DNA from: Liolophura sinensis
Lineage: Eukaryota > Mollusca > Polyplacophora > Chitonida > Chitonidae
Assembly: GCF_032854445.1 (NCBI RefSeq)
Contig: NC_088303.1
Coordinates: forward strand, 3,911,501-3,975,500
Length of the DNA: 64,000 bases
Direction of reading: 5' to 3'
The notes below the pieces were generated by a model. It did no database searches. It saw nothing but the letters and a program-made list of their open reading frames with translations, and was not told the origin of the DNA. The position numbers were made by a program, and so were the translations under genes. Each line of letters begins with the position of its first letter. The first letter of the stretch is position 1. Shown here in pieces: positions 12,894 to 26,346 of the stretch.

Positions 12894-15800
12894 TAACACG
12901 CTGACAGTAGCAGCTTCTGGGACTTTAACCATGTAGACTTTACCATAACTTAAGAAAAACTTTTAGGCCATGGTATATTTTTTTAAAGTGACAGTGTTTC
13001 AAAAAGCCATCAGTAATTGATTATTTTATACACAATAAACGCTTGTATAAAGGCTTACAGCATCATAGATTAATCCAGACCAGCATATGGTTTTGGCTGT
13101 AAGTCATTAGCTGCTAAGTAAACACGAAATGTAATAAAGTACATCGAAATCTAGCAATAGTCAGTTTTAGAGGAGAGACCGCATTGCTACATATAGACTA
13201 GTGTTAAGTAAGATAGAATTTTTGATTTATCTGTGTTTTAAAAGTAAAAGATTCAAAGGAATAATCATGAAACGACCCTCGCTGTAATCGTGCGTGTTCA
13301 GCAAAATGCTCAACTAACTCTCCTTAAAATCTCTCTCCAACTGGCTATGCTACATGTATATAAATGTTGTTTTTATTTGGTCAAAATGTTCACCCAGTCT
13401 GTTTGGAATGCAGGCGTACAACTTTCTGAACTGAATGGATGTTCTGTTTATGACAAAGGTACTGGCCTAACTCCATTCTACGGACGCGTATTAATGAAGG
13501 GTCATTGGTGAGAATTTCAGATGGCTAGGAGATGGGTGCCTTGGTGCCGTGGAATCTTTTCATATCACACAGCTTCGTGGTCACAGATCGATAATTGTTA
13601 TCGTGTTTTCTTTTGATCAGCGCGATAACGCTGTCTGAGTGGAGATCCAGACCACTAAAGAACATCATCGTTGACATCTTCCTTACGTAATTCACTTACT
13701 TCTCTTTCCCCTCAACTTTCCGTTCCAAAGGTGACATTCGTTATCACCGGAACGTGCGAATCCGATTTTTTCAGAGAAGCGATCTCTTTTGAAGCAGATG
13801 TTCGCCAGAAGCTATACCGAAATTCAGGGGATTCCCCAAAAACAAGTTGATTTACATGACGGTCGTAAATTACAATGTAAATGGTTTACACTATAATAGA
13901 AAACTAAAGACAATGATGATCTTATTTCTAATAAATATTCATTTCTAGCATTAAATTGACGAATTCACTCAATCATATTCGGAATTCCCTGCCCAAGCTG
14001 GGTCAGAAGTCTAAAGAGTAAATGAAGGATTCACACAGAATTCCAGCCATGTCGAACCGAGAAACTTTTTACCGCCATTAAACGGTTATGAACTTTAAAA
14101 CAGGGTAAAAAATATCCAAAAATGCAGAAAAGGAAGAATCCAGACTCCTTTAAAAGTTAACTAATGAAAAAAATAAGTCGAAAGTAATTATAAAACATAG
14201 TTTTTTAACGATATCTATAAATATCTGACTGCCGCATCACCAGTAACGCTGTAAAACAATAGAAGGTTTAATTATAAGGAGAAGGACCTGTCCACACAAC
14301 CTACTTTTGTGCCCGAACGCCTGAGCATGCTGACGCTTCACGTCTTAAGACAAGCATGAAGCTCAATGCCATAGATAAAAAGTTAAAGGTATTCATGAGT
14401 TGAAGACTCTTGCTTTTTAATTGATCATTTCAGCATTTTTAAACACATTTTCTCGATGATTTTCTAGGTTGATCGGTACGATAGTGGGTTAATTTGAATG
14501 GTTTTCAGTTTGAATCGGACTTGTCACTATGTGGAAAAGGTGACATCCGTTTCAGGAATATTGTGATGTTTTGTTGGGTGAAGTGCGATCTCGTTGGGTA
14601 CATTCACTATTTCCTCTAACCTTTCATTTTCAGAAGTCATTAACTGTTTAATACCTTCATAAAAATAATGTCCGGTAGAGACATGTTTGACCATATAGCT
14701 GTTGTTTCTCATGTAAGCTTCGTATTCCAACGATCATTATTATTGTGAAAGTTTCTGCGTTTATAAAAATGATTTCATTCTAAAACAAAGCCAGACATGG
14801 CCTGTCTTGCTACCGTTCCTCAGGGTCTAAATTGTCCGCTTACAACACGTATTATATGTTACGTCTCACAGCATTAAAGACTGCAGCAAAGTGAGTTTAA
14901 GGGTGTAATAAGGGGACAATGGCCACTCGTAACCGGTGAAATAATGCCTTCTGTCAGTTTACCTCAGTTTGGGTTTTATTCCGTTCATGTACAAGCTTAT
15001 ATAGTAGCAAATTACACACCCACACGCGACCCCCATCTCCACCACCAGCACAATTTGGTAACAAAGTAAATTAACAGTGATGTTAGTTACGACATATTGG
15101 GCGTCACTATTCTAGAATTACTCAATTATAAATACTCATAATTATGTAATTATGCAAACTGAGAAACCTCCGCCCCCAAAACAACCCTCCCAAATACCCC
15201 TTCGCTCTTTGGGAGTGTAGTGTGCTTGACAGAAAAGCGATAAGAAGCTCAAGAAAATCATTACAAACTCTTTTGACGATAGCTGGTTCTTCCATTCCTA
15301 CCGATGTGTATACGTAGTCTAATGGTGTGCTATCAGTTTAAACAACGTCGACCTCTTGTCTAGAGAGATACTGCGCACGTGGTTCAGCTGGGAGCGGAGG
15401 CTGGGGGTAATTAAAAAATCAATGTTTCATGATTGGTTCCCCTCACACAGGTCTCAGACGATTCGATTTCAACCGTAGATGAACCTAATGAAGACAGATT
15501 TGCGCTTCACGGATGGAAACTCCAGCTGGTTTGTAAGACCTGTGAGAACCGCTAGCCACTGCGTCACATCAGTTGCTCCCCAACACCCGACAGCTTACCC
15601 AATAACAACTCGTCAGACCGATCTGTGTGACGGGTCGTGGAGGTATCCGAAGTGTAAATTGGCTTAGTTTTTAGGACAAAGGTAGAAATAGCCCAAACCT
15701 CCAGGAGTCATTTGATTGTATTAATTGTCAGATACAGTCTGGGCAATATACACTCAGATTTTAGCATAGGGAACAAATCCTAAATCTGTGGAACGTTGCC

Positions 15801-16214
15801 CATCATGCTTACACATCCTAACTCCAGATCTCCAAATAACGGAATATTCATGTTATAATATAATGTAATATGTAATACAGCTTAACCACGTAACAGTGAA
15901 TGTAGGTTTTAGGTGCCATGAAGCATATAGAGTGAAACATGGAAACACTACAATTACACTGTATGAAAAAAGAAAACCATTTCACGCGAAAGTGAGAATT
16001 TTGCAAACTATTCTATCATTTTACCCACAGATAAGTCTAAAATGTAAAATTATGTTTACGCTTCCAGGCAACAAAGTTTGCTAAGACAATTTCATGTAAC
16101 CGTGTATAGAGTAAAGAATAACAATTGGGATCGATAAGCAGCAATTAGAAAGTTATGTAACATAAAATCTGCTGTACGAGATATGTTCTTGAAGAAAGCA
16201 GACTGGTGATTGAA
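12894..16214. other. Non-coding stretch, no gene recognised
   Basis: No convincing coding sequence. A small inverted pair CGATAATTGTTATCG near 13588 contains GATA-like cores. AT-rich segments occupy 13860-14250 and 15060-15160. A weak tRNA-like head near 15548-15568 (minus) was considered and not called. Confidence 0.5.
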
Positions 16215-16460
16215 TCGGGCAGCGGAGTGGTAGGTTTTATGCGCCACTTATAGTCCGGTGGATCTCCTAGAAACGGTGATCCAATACATCTTCGCGCTCA
16301 GCTCTGCTGTTTTATCGGCAATAAGGATCCTATAAGGTTAAGCGCACCTTCGGGAATATTGGAAAGCTGGAGAATTATGGTTTCTTCCCTAGTCCTTGTC
16401 GACCATTTCGGCGTATTTGATGATGTAATCCTACTGGAATTTCACACCTCATCTCAAACT
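16215..16460 (+). repeat. Diverged fragment of the 22.9-36 kb repeat unit
   Basis: This stretch reads GTGGTAGGTTTTATG, then CTGCTGTTTTAT, AGCGCACCTTCGGGAATATT and GGAGAATTATGGTTTCTTCC, in the same order and spacing as segments near 25105-25280, 31000-31180 and 34705-34880. It shows that part of the unit is dispersed and not confined to the tandem block. Confidence 0.7.
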
Positions 16461-19400
16461 TGTGGAAACTTTTTCAAAACAAGGATCCGATATCATGTAA
16501 AACCCTGCAGGATGGCGAAACAGATCTGACTCCCTGAATCCGCTTAACGTTACCGAAACTTTCGTATCCGTAAGAAATAAAGCAGAATGTCATTAAGCTC
16601 AAATACATGGAGTTTCAGCTTACGCCAGGCTCGGTCTCTCCATGTCTACTACCAGAGGTTAACATGGGTTTACGTTTATGAACATGTGTTAATACTTCTC
16701 TATGCTCCACAATGCTTAAACTATAACCTAAATAAAAGTTTCTTTGTAAAATTAAATTAATTCACGGTGATAGTTTCAAAATGACAATTACCTTAATACT
16801 ATTAACATCAATAATTAAACGCACATTGGAATCAAAATTAGGTGATCTATTTTCCATCTTTGAAGAATTTGTGATTATCTCCCAAACTAAAGAGAAGCTC
16901 CTTGGTTTTGTGAGAATGCAGTATACATGGAATTCTTCTCGGGTTTGTTCAGTCAGCGAACACATACCGACTGATCAGGTAAGGGAGAACTAGATTCCGT
17001 CTTACGTATCTCAACATTAGTGACAGAAAAACTCCGGCAGATTGTCAACGAAAGAGCAAACAGCTCTTTATAAAGAACAGAACAATGCGGATTTAACAGG
17101 AGATGCATTAACGTTTATGTAAGAACTTTGGTTTGTGACAAGGGAAAGCTAAATCATAGCAAGGATGACTTTACGTTACCAGCCACTTGTTCTTAATGAC
17201 AATTTTCAATCTTGTAATTTGAAGACAGATTTATATTAAGTGTTTTACCAGCACGAGTGAAACTTCATTTAGCCGGAAAAAATGTTAAGATTATCAGCTA
17301 TTTTCAGGTTATAAGTTATAAACCACTGTGTGTTAGTAATGACATGGGCTTTGTACTGGCTACTTTTTATAACTGACAAGCATTGGCAAGTCTAATTTTC
17401 CTTTGAAATTTAAAATTAATTACATGTCATTATTTCTCATATTTATGAAATCGAGTTCTGTAATGAATAAATAAGATGCAACCCAACAAATGGCATACAA
17501 GAAATAGAAAGCTAACATAATGGGACTGGAGAGACGATTGGCAGATCTAAGTGCAGATATAGAGGCTGTGGCACTGTCCTGGTGAAACAGTTCTGTTGAC
17601 GAAGAATAATGTTTTCATTAAGAACAGGATTTAAAATTAGATCGCTTTCTTCCACAGAACAATATCCATATTTGTTACCTCATAAACACGAGCAACAAAA
17701 GACGCTTGCCGTTTCATGTCGGAATCACTGAACATAGAGTTAGTTCTTCGCCTTTCATCGATCGACATTTGCTTCTGCGCAGGTCTTATCTTTCGTATGT
17801 TATTTACAAAGCTTCGTCTGAAAGTCTTAGATAACGTGTATCTTTGCGGTTTTAAAACAATCAGTAGTTGTCTTTGATATGGTGTTTTCATCGATAGGGG
17901 TCATGAGGTGATGTAATGTGCTTCTCTGAAAATACAAACAATGTCTGAATACAAAACACAAGAAGGTTGCTATTCATTGTGTTGGATGGCAAACGGTGTA
18001 CACGCAGAAGTCAGGTATTTGTGACGTCATTCCATAGATGCTCCTGCGATGTGCGATATTTACTAAGGGTAACGATCGCCATACTGATTTTGAGCAAATT
18101 GTAAGCAAGTGTGACAGATTACAGATAAAAGCTTTCTTTAATTTTTCTTATCTCGTGTAGGTATGTCAATTGGATATAGTTATCCTCGAACTTAATTTAT
18201 TGGGGAGAAAGAAATCACAACATGTAAGCAGCCTCAAAGCCATAGCAAAGCTCTTCAGCATGGAATAATCGATGAATCCAGTGACTTCCAAACATTACTA
18301 AGGTTTTTCAGGCCGACTGTCTCAGGTACATATTTGTATTTACTACTAAAAATTTGGAAAAAAAGTGAAAAATGAAGACACAAAACACAACACATCAAAC
18401 AACGTGTTCCATATTTCTACAGTCTGTAACCTATCCCATCTGAAAGCACATGACCACATTAATTCAACTTTTTATCTAAAACTTTTATCTAAGGCTTGTT
18501 GGATTTCCTGTATACTGTCTTTAAGAGGCGGGACGATGAAGGTCATGTCCTACTGCCTAGGTCAATCTTTATAATAAAATGAGAGAAATCATAAATAACG
18601 TATGTCACGCTGACGACATTAACGTAGAAAATGAATATAATACAGGTATAGAGTCAGGAGGCATGAAGTTGAGGGGAAAAAGTGGTGAAGAGTCGATCGG
18701 GACAGCGGAAGGTTTTATATGCCTGTTGTTTCTCAGCCAGGCTATCCTGCAGAACCCTGAATCCTATGCCGTCTCACGACACACATTGGTGTCTTGTCAT
18801 TAAGGCGCTTACTGTTAAGCGCCATGTGGGAAAGACTGAAATTCGCCCAAATCTGGAGAATTATTGTTCCTTCACGAATAAGTAATGCTGTTGCGTGAGA
18901 ATATCTAATTATTTCCTAAACAAACTTGAAATTGTTGAAAGAGGAATTGAAACAAATGATTGGTCTCTTCACAGAAGGGTGAACTTCTAGAACCTACTCG
19001 TGCTTTTTTCGTTCTTTTTTGTTTTATTTTTGTCGTGTTGTCCTTTTCGTTATACATAACGAGAAAACAGCAAATATGCAGAGAGTTTCTGTTTTCATGT
19101 TTGTCAGATTTGTTGCGGTCAGTTTAACTCTAATTCTACAGCTTATATATTTATTTTTTTGACTGATTGCGGATTAACGCCTTATTGGAGAATGTTTCAC
19201 TTTTTACTTACTTTAAGGGTGGAGGAAAGCGGAGTGCCCGAGACTATAAGATATAGGAGACTGTTGGGTCGTGTATGGCTATGGGGATATACTGATGCCA
19301 TAGCCAATCCTCATCAGCCAAACATGCACCAACCGGCGCAATATCTCCTCAGCTATTCTCCGTCGCATGTCCATATGTATGTATTTATCGGGGAAAACTT

Positions 19401-21085
19401 AGAAATACCTCCCCAAGAAGGATGGAATGATGTAAATACAATTTGATGTTTAATAGAGCAAATGTATTCTTTTGTCACTTGGTGATTACATAAAGCTGAT
19501 CCCCACTGTATTATATGAAAGACAATTTGTATATTGGGTACAGGTTTGTTTTTTAACATTTGACACACATGGGAAGGATAATTCCCACATGGCATAGGTG
19601 TAGAGAGTCCTAGTTATCTAATAGGCAAACTTTTAAGTTTGATTTCATTGAAATAAAATGTCAAATTATCAAATGTACCACCTGTAAAAAGTTGGCTGAT
19701 TTAGAATACACATGTATGATTTCTTCTTACCATTTTTCGCTTGGGGCCTTTTGTGTGTTTATTGTCTACACCTTGAGGACCAGACAACTGCCTACTACAC
19801 ATACATGTATATATTACACACTGAGGTGTTTTTCCAGAAATCAGTTGGTGAATCGTCACTATAAAACTAAACAAGGAAATAAAAACTGCCGATATTGTAC
19901 TTCCTTCTTCCGGAACGCCATTATTACAATTGCATGTATATTATTTAATCACTATAACTGGCTGCCTTAGCATAACTGTGTACGACAATCACCCACTTTT
20001 GTCTTTCAGGTAAAACTAATTCGTTGTTTTCTCTCATCGCCGGTTTCAAAGGAATCGCCAAAAGGTACTCTTGTAACATAGAATATACTTGACACGTTGT
20101 GTAATCTGTTTGTTAGCAGAGGTTATAACAAATAAACAGTTAAACTTCGCCCCAAGTTTCTTGATCAAGAATCCAACGATAAATATGGAACAATCCGAAA
20201 GACATATCTACCAGTTGTATTCACCAACAATGAGCAGCGGAAAGTGTAATTCTGAACGCCAAGCAGGGAGATCAGATATTCAGGTGTCACTACATGTAAC
20301 ACTGGAGTCAAGTTGATCAGTTATTTGTGTTTAGGTTCTGAACAGGAGCCCTTGTTGTCAGAAAAATATATGTAGTTATGCTACACAGTTTATCACGCAG
20401 TATTAGATATTTTATAATGAGTGTCATTGTTATAAATTCGCAATAGCTATAACATCTAGATATCACCACATCGTCATACACACTCGCTTATGTTAAAGAT
20501 CAGACGGCAAAAATCTGATCCATTGTTTGTCTGGCAGATAGATAGACAGAGCGAATTGTAAAGATACTTGTCACAGCTAAAAACAATCAGTAACAGATAG
20601 TGTCCATAGTTTATTTAGGGTCCGCTCGTTTTGCTTCGCAAGGTGGTGAAATAGTTTGGAGTAGGGGTTCAAAACAAATCTGTCAAAGAAACAGTTAATA
20701 AAATAATAAATTCAACAACACGGACATTCTGGTATTTTGAGAAAGATTTTTCCCCGGTTGTTCTTTTCCCGCTCTCATGTTAACCGTGTGTCCCAGTAAC
20801 AGATCATTACTGATAATCCGTGTTGTGCAAAATATCTCATGGGCAACCAGATGCAGACGAAGATCATGCCAGATTTCTCAAGCTATAAGTCCACTTCTAT
20901 TTTACATACCCCAGTATGATGATAAATCGCCGTAGTCGCCAGCTGACATCTCGGATTTCTGCATCGCTGATGTTTCTAACACACTCTCCTTCGTGGCTCG
21001 TGTTAAGATTGCCTTAACGCTGAACCTTTAATTCCGCATTAGATAAGCGGACGGATGTTAGCTATTTTTGTTTGTACTGTCCCTG
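16461..21085. other. Non-coding stretch, no gene firmly supported
   Basis: No recognised gene or repeat over about 4.6 kb. One minus-strand frame at 17679-17841 is bracketed by splice-like dinucleotides (see findings). A 9-bp perfect inverted repeat, TGGCTATGG at 19276-19284 and CCATAGCCA at 19298-19306, could form a hairpin. A single CRE (TGACGTCA) is at 18022-18029. Confidence 0.5.
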
Positions 21086-21089
21086 CCCG

Positions 21090-22342
21090 TAAGTCGTATT
21101 GGCTTCATCATGATCACACAGTTCCACAGCAGCATCGTCTTGGTTTCAGCATGATCACACCATTCCAAAGCAGCATCGTCTTGGTTTCATCATGATCACA
21201 CCATTCCACAGCTGCGTCGTCTTAGCTTCACTATGATCACACCATTCCAAAGCTGCATCGTCTTGGTTTCACCATAATAACACCATTTCATAGCTGCGTC
21301 TTCTTGGTTTCATCATGATCACACCATTCAACAGCAGCGTCGTCTTGGTTTCACCATTATCACACCATTTCACAGCAGCGTCGTCTTGGTTTCACCATAA
21401 TCACACCATTCCATAGCTGCGTCGTCTTGGTTTCATCATGATCACACCATTCCACAGCAGCGTCGTCTTGGTTTCACTATGATCTCATCATTCCACAGCA
21501 GCGTCGTCTTGGTTTCACTATGATCTCATCATTCCACAGCAGGATCGTCTTGGTTTCATCATTATTACACCATTCCACAGCAGCATCGTCTTGGTTTCAC
21601 CATGATCACATCATTCCACAGCAGGATCGTCATGGTTTCATCATTATTACACCATTCAACGGCAGCGTCGTCTTGATTTCACCATTATCACACCATCCCA
21701 CAGCAGCGTCGTCTTGGTTTCACCATTATCACACCATTCCACAGCAGCGTCGTCTTGGTTTCATCATTATTACACCATTCCACAGCAGGATCGTCATGGT
21801 TTCATCATTATTACACCATTCCACAGCAGAGTCGTCTTGATTTCACCATTATCACATCATTCCACAGCAGTGTCGTCTTGGTTTTACCATGATCACACCA
21901 TTCCACAGAAGCGTCGTCTTGGTTTCACCATGATCACACCATTCCATAGCAACGTCGTCTTGGTTTCACCATGATCAAACCATTCCACAGCAGGATTGTC
22001 ATGGTTTCATCATTATTATACAATTCAACACTAGCGTCGTCTTGATTTCACCATTATCACACCATTCAACAGCAACGTCGTCTTGGTTTTACCATTATCA
22101 CACCATTCCACAGCAGTGTCGTCTTGGTTTCATCATGATCACACCATTCCATAGCAACGTCGTCTTGGTTTCAGCATGATCACACCATTCCACAGCAGGA
22201 TCGTCATGGTTTCACCATGATCACACCATTCCACAGCAGCGTCGTCTTGATTTCACCATAATCACATCATTCCACGGCATCTTTTGAATGCATTATGAGT
22301 ACACACTTCAACAGCGTCTTTGTCATGGTTTCATCAAGAGAA
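21090..22342 (+). repeat. 41-bp minisatellite, about 30 units
   Basis: Units of about 41 bp contain TTGGTTTCACCATGATCACA, CCATTCCACAGCAG and CGTCGTC. Variants replace CATGATC by CATTATC or CATTATT and GCGTC by GATC. The tetramer GATC recurs through the TGATCAC core. Because 41 is not a multiple of three, a run of three units returns to frame, giving histidine-rich pseudo-frames of about 100 codons with no likely meaning. Confidence 0.95.
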
Positions 22343-22929
22343 GACAGTTGCCCGAGGGCTTAGCCTTGGCTCCCCTTGTCTTCGTCAACGTCTCTGTAAT
22401 GTGCATGGAACATTTTAAACGCTCAGATGGACAATGAGACAATGGTTAATAAACTGAACAAGACTGATGACCAGTTCTAACCAAAACATGTTTGCTTTAG
22501 GAATCTTTTTTCATATATAAAACCAAAATAAAATAAAAGAAGTGGTGATCGAAGAAATAACTAATGAAAGGTGAGATATCTACATGCCGTTTGTGCGACA
22601 GTGTGCTATGTGGGTTGGTGTCCTGGTCTTGGAAGCTCTAGTCTAGCTAAATGACAGCTGTGATTGATCAAGTTTTTCTGCACTATACCGTTTAATGGGT
22701 TTTGACATCACGAAGTCAGGCTATGTGTGTCAAAGTGGCGTCAGCACAATGGAACCAGTAGCCTGGTTTAAGGATTGGGTTATCCTTCGTTACAACTTCG
22801 ACTTCAGTCAACCCTTCTGAGGCGAAACAATTTTGTAAATTTCTGACACGGCTATGTTGAGAAGTTATTGTTTTGGGCAAGCCAAGGCAATGGGTTACTC
22901 TTGTCGACTTTTTAATAGTAGTCTTAGTC
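22343..22929. other. Spacer between minisatellite and tandem units
   Basis: Non-coding, with no recognised element. It may hold a highly diverged beginning of the first tandem unit, but I could not align it by eye. Confidence 0.4.
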
Positions 22930-25366
22930 GTAGTTATTGTTGTAGCTTAATCATGGATAATGGTCCTCATCAGTTTGTTGTTCGAACTTGGGCTTACTGT
23001 TCTTAGCACAGCGACTGTTACAGTACCAGGAGGACGCTACAGTGAGATATGACGCAGGATAAGACAGTGTTTTGGAGTAGACCTTAATATTCCTGAGTCT
23101 TATCTGTAGCCCAGGTTACAGAGTTGAGCTTTGAGGTTTTGTATACGCCATGATCTCCGTAGGGCTCGGATTGCAAATCATTCCCTGAGTTATGCAGGGG
23201 TTATATTTTACCATTAGGCATGTTTAGGGGGAAGAACTTGGAAATTCGACCCTAGACCAAGTGTACCACCAGCTGTTGTTGGCATGAATCTGCCCGGCAA
23301 TGCGTTCTACATTAATACATCACAGATAACATACAGATAGCATCGCGGCAAGCAATTATGCTTAACAAATGACAGTACTCGTTTCCATAAATTCGACATA
23401 TTCAGGCTACATCTGGCCGCCTAAAGATTTCTTGTTCTTGCCATCGCGATGATGTGATCTCTTTTGGTGGTGGTTTATTTAAGGTATGTGTAAGTCATAG
23501 AGATTCAGACAGCGTTCTTATAAGTTAATCATTCAGTGTATCACGCCATCAGTTCAATACTTCATAGTTATTGATCTTTAGGGTAAACCACATAAATATA
23601 ACGCCGCCTCCCTTCTGACAATGATGTTCGTTAGCATTTTGCAATGGAAGCTATAACACAATCCCATCCTCCAGACTTCACTTTTTGCTTCTAGTCATTT
23701 GTAACGTGGTGATACTTTGTTAAATTTATTTATTTAACATCGAAGTCAATTAGAAAACAAATTGGTTACAGTCTTTGATGTGATAGTTTGAAGGACTCGC
23801 TGATGGCAAATCCTGTAATTTGAACTGTGTTTGGCTGGTTATAGTTTGTGGCTCCAAAGGCGGAATCCGTAACGATTGTGAGCCTTTATAACATGCATTA
23901 AGTTCAATGTAAACATTTGAAACGAATACACGGCAAGACGGAACTACAACCAATCACATGGAAATTCCACCAATTCCGCAACAAATACAAGCACGAATTG
24001 CTAACATAAATAGAAACCATGCGGATGATCGAAACAGTTTGTGAAATGATGCAACAGAGCAGTAAACAAACACCCGGTCATTTCAAATCTTTCGATTAAT
24101 AAAAATGTTTTCTGTAATACAGTTGATAAAGCTGTGTTTTGTGCATTGAGTGGGACATAAAACATGCAGGGAAATCAATGCAAACAGAAGCTTTTTAAAA
24201 TTTTATTTAAACTCTTTAAAAGCGTTTGCCACCGAATCGATACCGTTTCATCTTCACCTTGTATGCGTTTCAAAATAACAGATAATTCAACTGAATAGAA
24301 AGTAATTTGATACCTTCCAGTGAAGGGTAATTCTCTAAAATTAACGGTTCTGCTGTTAGTGAAACAGAAAATAGAGTGGTGAGTTGGTGGAAAAAATACT
24401 CCCCCAGCGCATTTAAACTATTTAAGGATTCCCAAGCTTATATGTGACGTCTGAGTATTACTCTTTGTAACTCAATGTATGCTTCTTAAAACTCATTATT
24501 TTCTAAAATCCTTAGAGCCCAAAACGTTGTTGGTTTATTTTCGTTGTAGTGATGCAGTTATAGCAAATACGGATAACACCCGCTCTAGTAACAAGCGATA
24601 GGAAAGGGTACCCAGAAGCCTAAAATCGTGTCACCACTGTGCAAAAAAACACTGTCATTTCAGAAGACAACATCAGCTGTTTAGATCTTCGTACATTCCG
24701 TCCAATAATTCTTTTTTGCCACTTGGAGTGGAATTCGGTGTTAAAATTGAAATGCTATACAGAGAAATCGTGTTGGATGCACTCTGATTGCTGGATAGTG
24801 GTTCTTTAAATATCACGGTGTTATACCCCTCTTAGTTGTCTGCTTCAGTAACTCTTCCACAACTGGCGGATTGTACCTCAACATCGACCGGTACAGCAAT
24901 TTACAAAACTGTCATAACGCAAAATGCTGAGAACGCCTGGGTGAAAAAAACATGTCGGTTTCTCTTAGCCATTTTGATAAAGTGGCAAACCTTATGTTTT
25001 GTATTAACACTTATTTTCTATATTTATAACTTGTCAGCCTGTCGCAGTATACTCGCACGAAAAGCATGGGCCCTGACAATTACCCTGGTTTCTGGCAATT
25101 GATTTGGTAGTAAAGTGATAGGTTTTGTCTGGCCGTCATAGCCCTGGTGATCACGACATAAGAACTGTTCATTGTTCTCAGCGATCGAATCCGCTGTTTT
25201 ATTGTCAGTGAGGGACTTAAGGCAAAGTGCACCTTGGAATATTGGAATGTAAGACAAGAGCTGGAGAATTATGGTTTCTTCGTGACCCACGGCCCCTAAG
25301 TTCTTATCATAATTTCACTGTACTTCTACATCGAGAAACGGGGACTTTACAGGTGTATGAGATTAA

Positions 25367-25511
25367 GGTTTTGTTTACGCAGAAGAGAAGCTCCACAGAT
25401 GGACCCACGGTTTTATCTACTGAGAAGAGAGGCTCCAAGGTGGGCCCATAGTTGCATGCATCCAAGCAACCTTGGGCCAACTTTAGCGCCTCTCTTCACA
25501 GTAGATAAAAT
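25367..25511. repeat. 42-bp repeats plus an inverted copy (hairpin)
   Basis: Two direct copies of a 42-bp motif (GTTTTGTTTACTGAGAAGAG followed by AGGCTC) lie at 25367-25450. A third copy in reverse orientation follows at about 25472-25511, so the left arm 25411-25450 can pair with it across a loop of about 21 nt. The same motif is present as direct copies only in units 2 and 3. Confidence 0.75.
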
Positions 25512-25619
25512 ACATAAAATCCATACATATATGCATAAAATCCATACATATATGCATAAAATACATACATACATAAAATACATACATACATAAAATACAC
25601 ACACACACACACACACACA

Positions 25620-25650
<31 letters not shown>
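25507..25650 (+). repeat. Compound microsatellite (ATACATAAA / CA / TACA)
   Basis: Interspersed ATAAAATCCATACATATATG copies are followed by a run of (AC)n and then (ATAC)n. It begins directly at the end of the inverted 42-bp copy and is absent at the same place in units 2 and 3. Confidence 0.95.
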
Positions 25651-26326
25651 GACTGATTGAGTCGTAGAAATGTGGCTATTGCATTCAGCTCTGTCCCAGC
25701 TTACAACTTCAAGAGAGGAAATACTTTCCTAAAAATGGCAAGTGGGCTTATCGGTGAGTTTTGTTTCAACATCAAGAGGTAAAAGGCACATTCCAGCTTT
25801 CAACGGACCGTCTCACTGGGTAGAAAATAGTTTGTGTACGCTTTGTGACCAATATTTTTCGATATTTACGTCATAGATCGATTTTGCGACAGGTGGACTG
25901 TCGGAATATCCTTTGACAGGAAGCGTGGGCCTGCGAAATGCCCCCAAAGAGTGGACATCGATCTGGTCAGTGGAGTGGCCAGAGAAGTCGTTTCATTGCT
26001 TCCGAGCTTGCGCTCTCCTGTATTGTCGTCAGAGAAAGAAGCGGAGAAATACTGCTTCTTCTTGAACCCCAGTTTTTAGTGCTTCAGTTTTCAGTGTCCT
26101 CCATGAGGATTATTGTGCTGCTATCCGTAATGTTAATGTGCCCAACACAGTCTACAGGTCAAAACATTAGGTATCCCGGACGCAAATGAGCTGAAGGTCT
26201 TTGTAAGCTTGGAAGATAGGTTTATTATAATGACTGGTTTTTAGCAAACGAAAGCAACTGGACATCACCAGATCATTTTAGAGCTATATAAAATATATTC
26301 ATGGACAGGTATGCTTTGTGCTGGGT

Positions 26327-26346
26327 GGGGGGGGGGGGGGGGGGGG
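26327..26346 (+). repeat. Homopolymer run of 20 G
   Basis: Twenty consecutive G residues preceded by GGGT. A tract like this is prone to slippage and sequencing error and can form G-quadruplex structures, so the length may not be exact. Confidence 0.9.

Noticed and set aside
15425-15570. tRNA-like head on the minus strand (box A GTGGCTAGCGG) with a weak box B
   Set aside because: The A-to-B distance is about 90 bp and no SINE body or target duplication could be recognised; too weak to call.
26103-26157. Signal-peptide-like start (MRIIVLLSVMLMC) followed by a possible splice donor
   Set aside because: It lies in the segmental repeat; the homologous segment of unit 2 (near 32029) has an indel that changes frame, so coding constraint is not supported.
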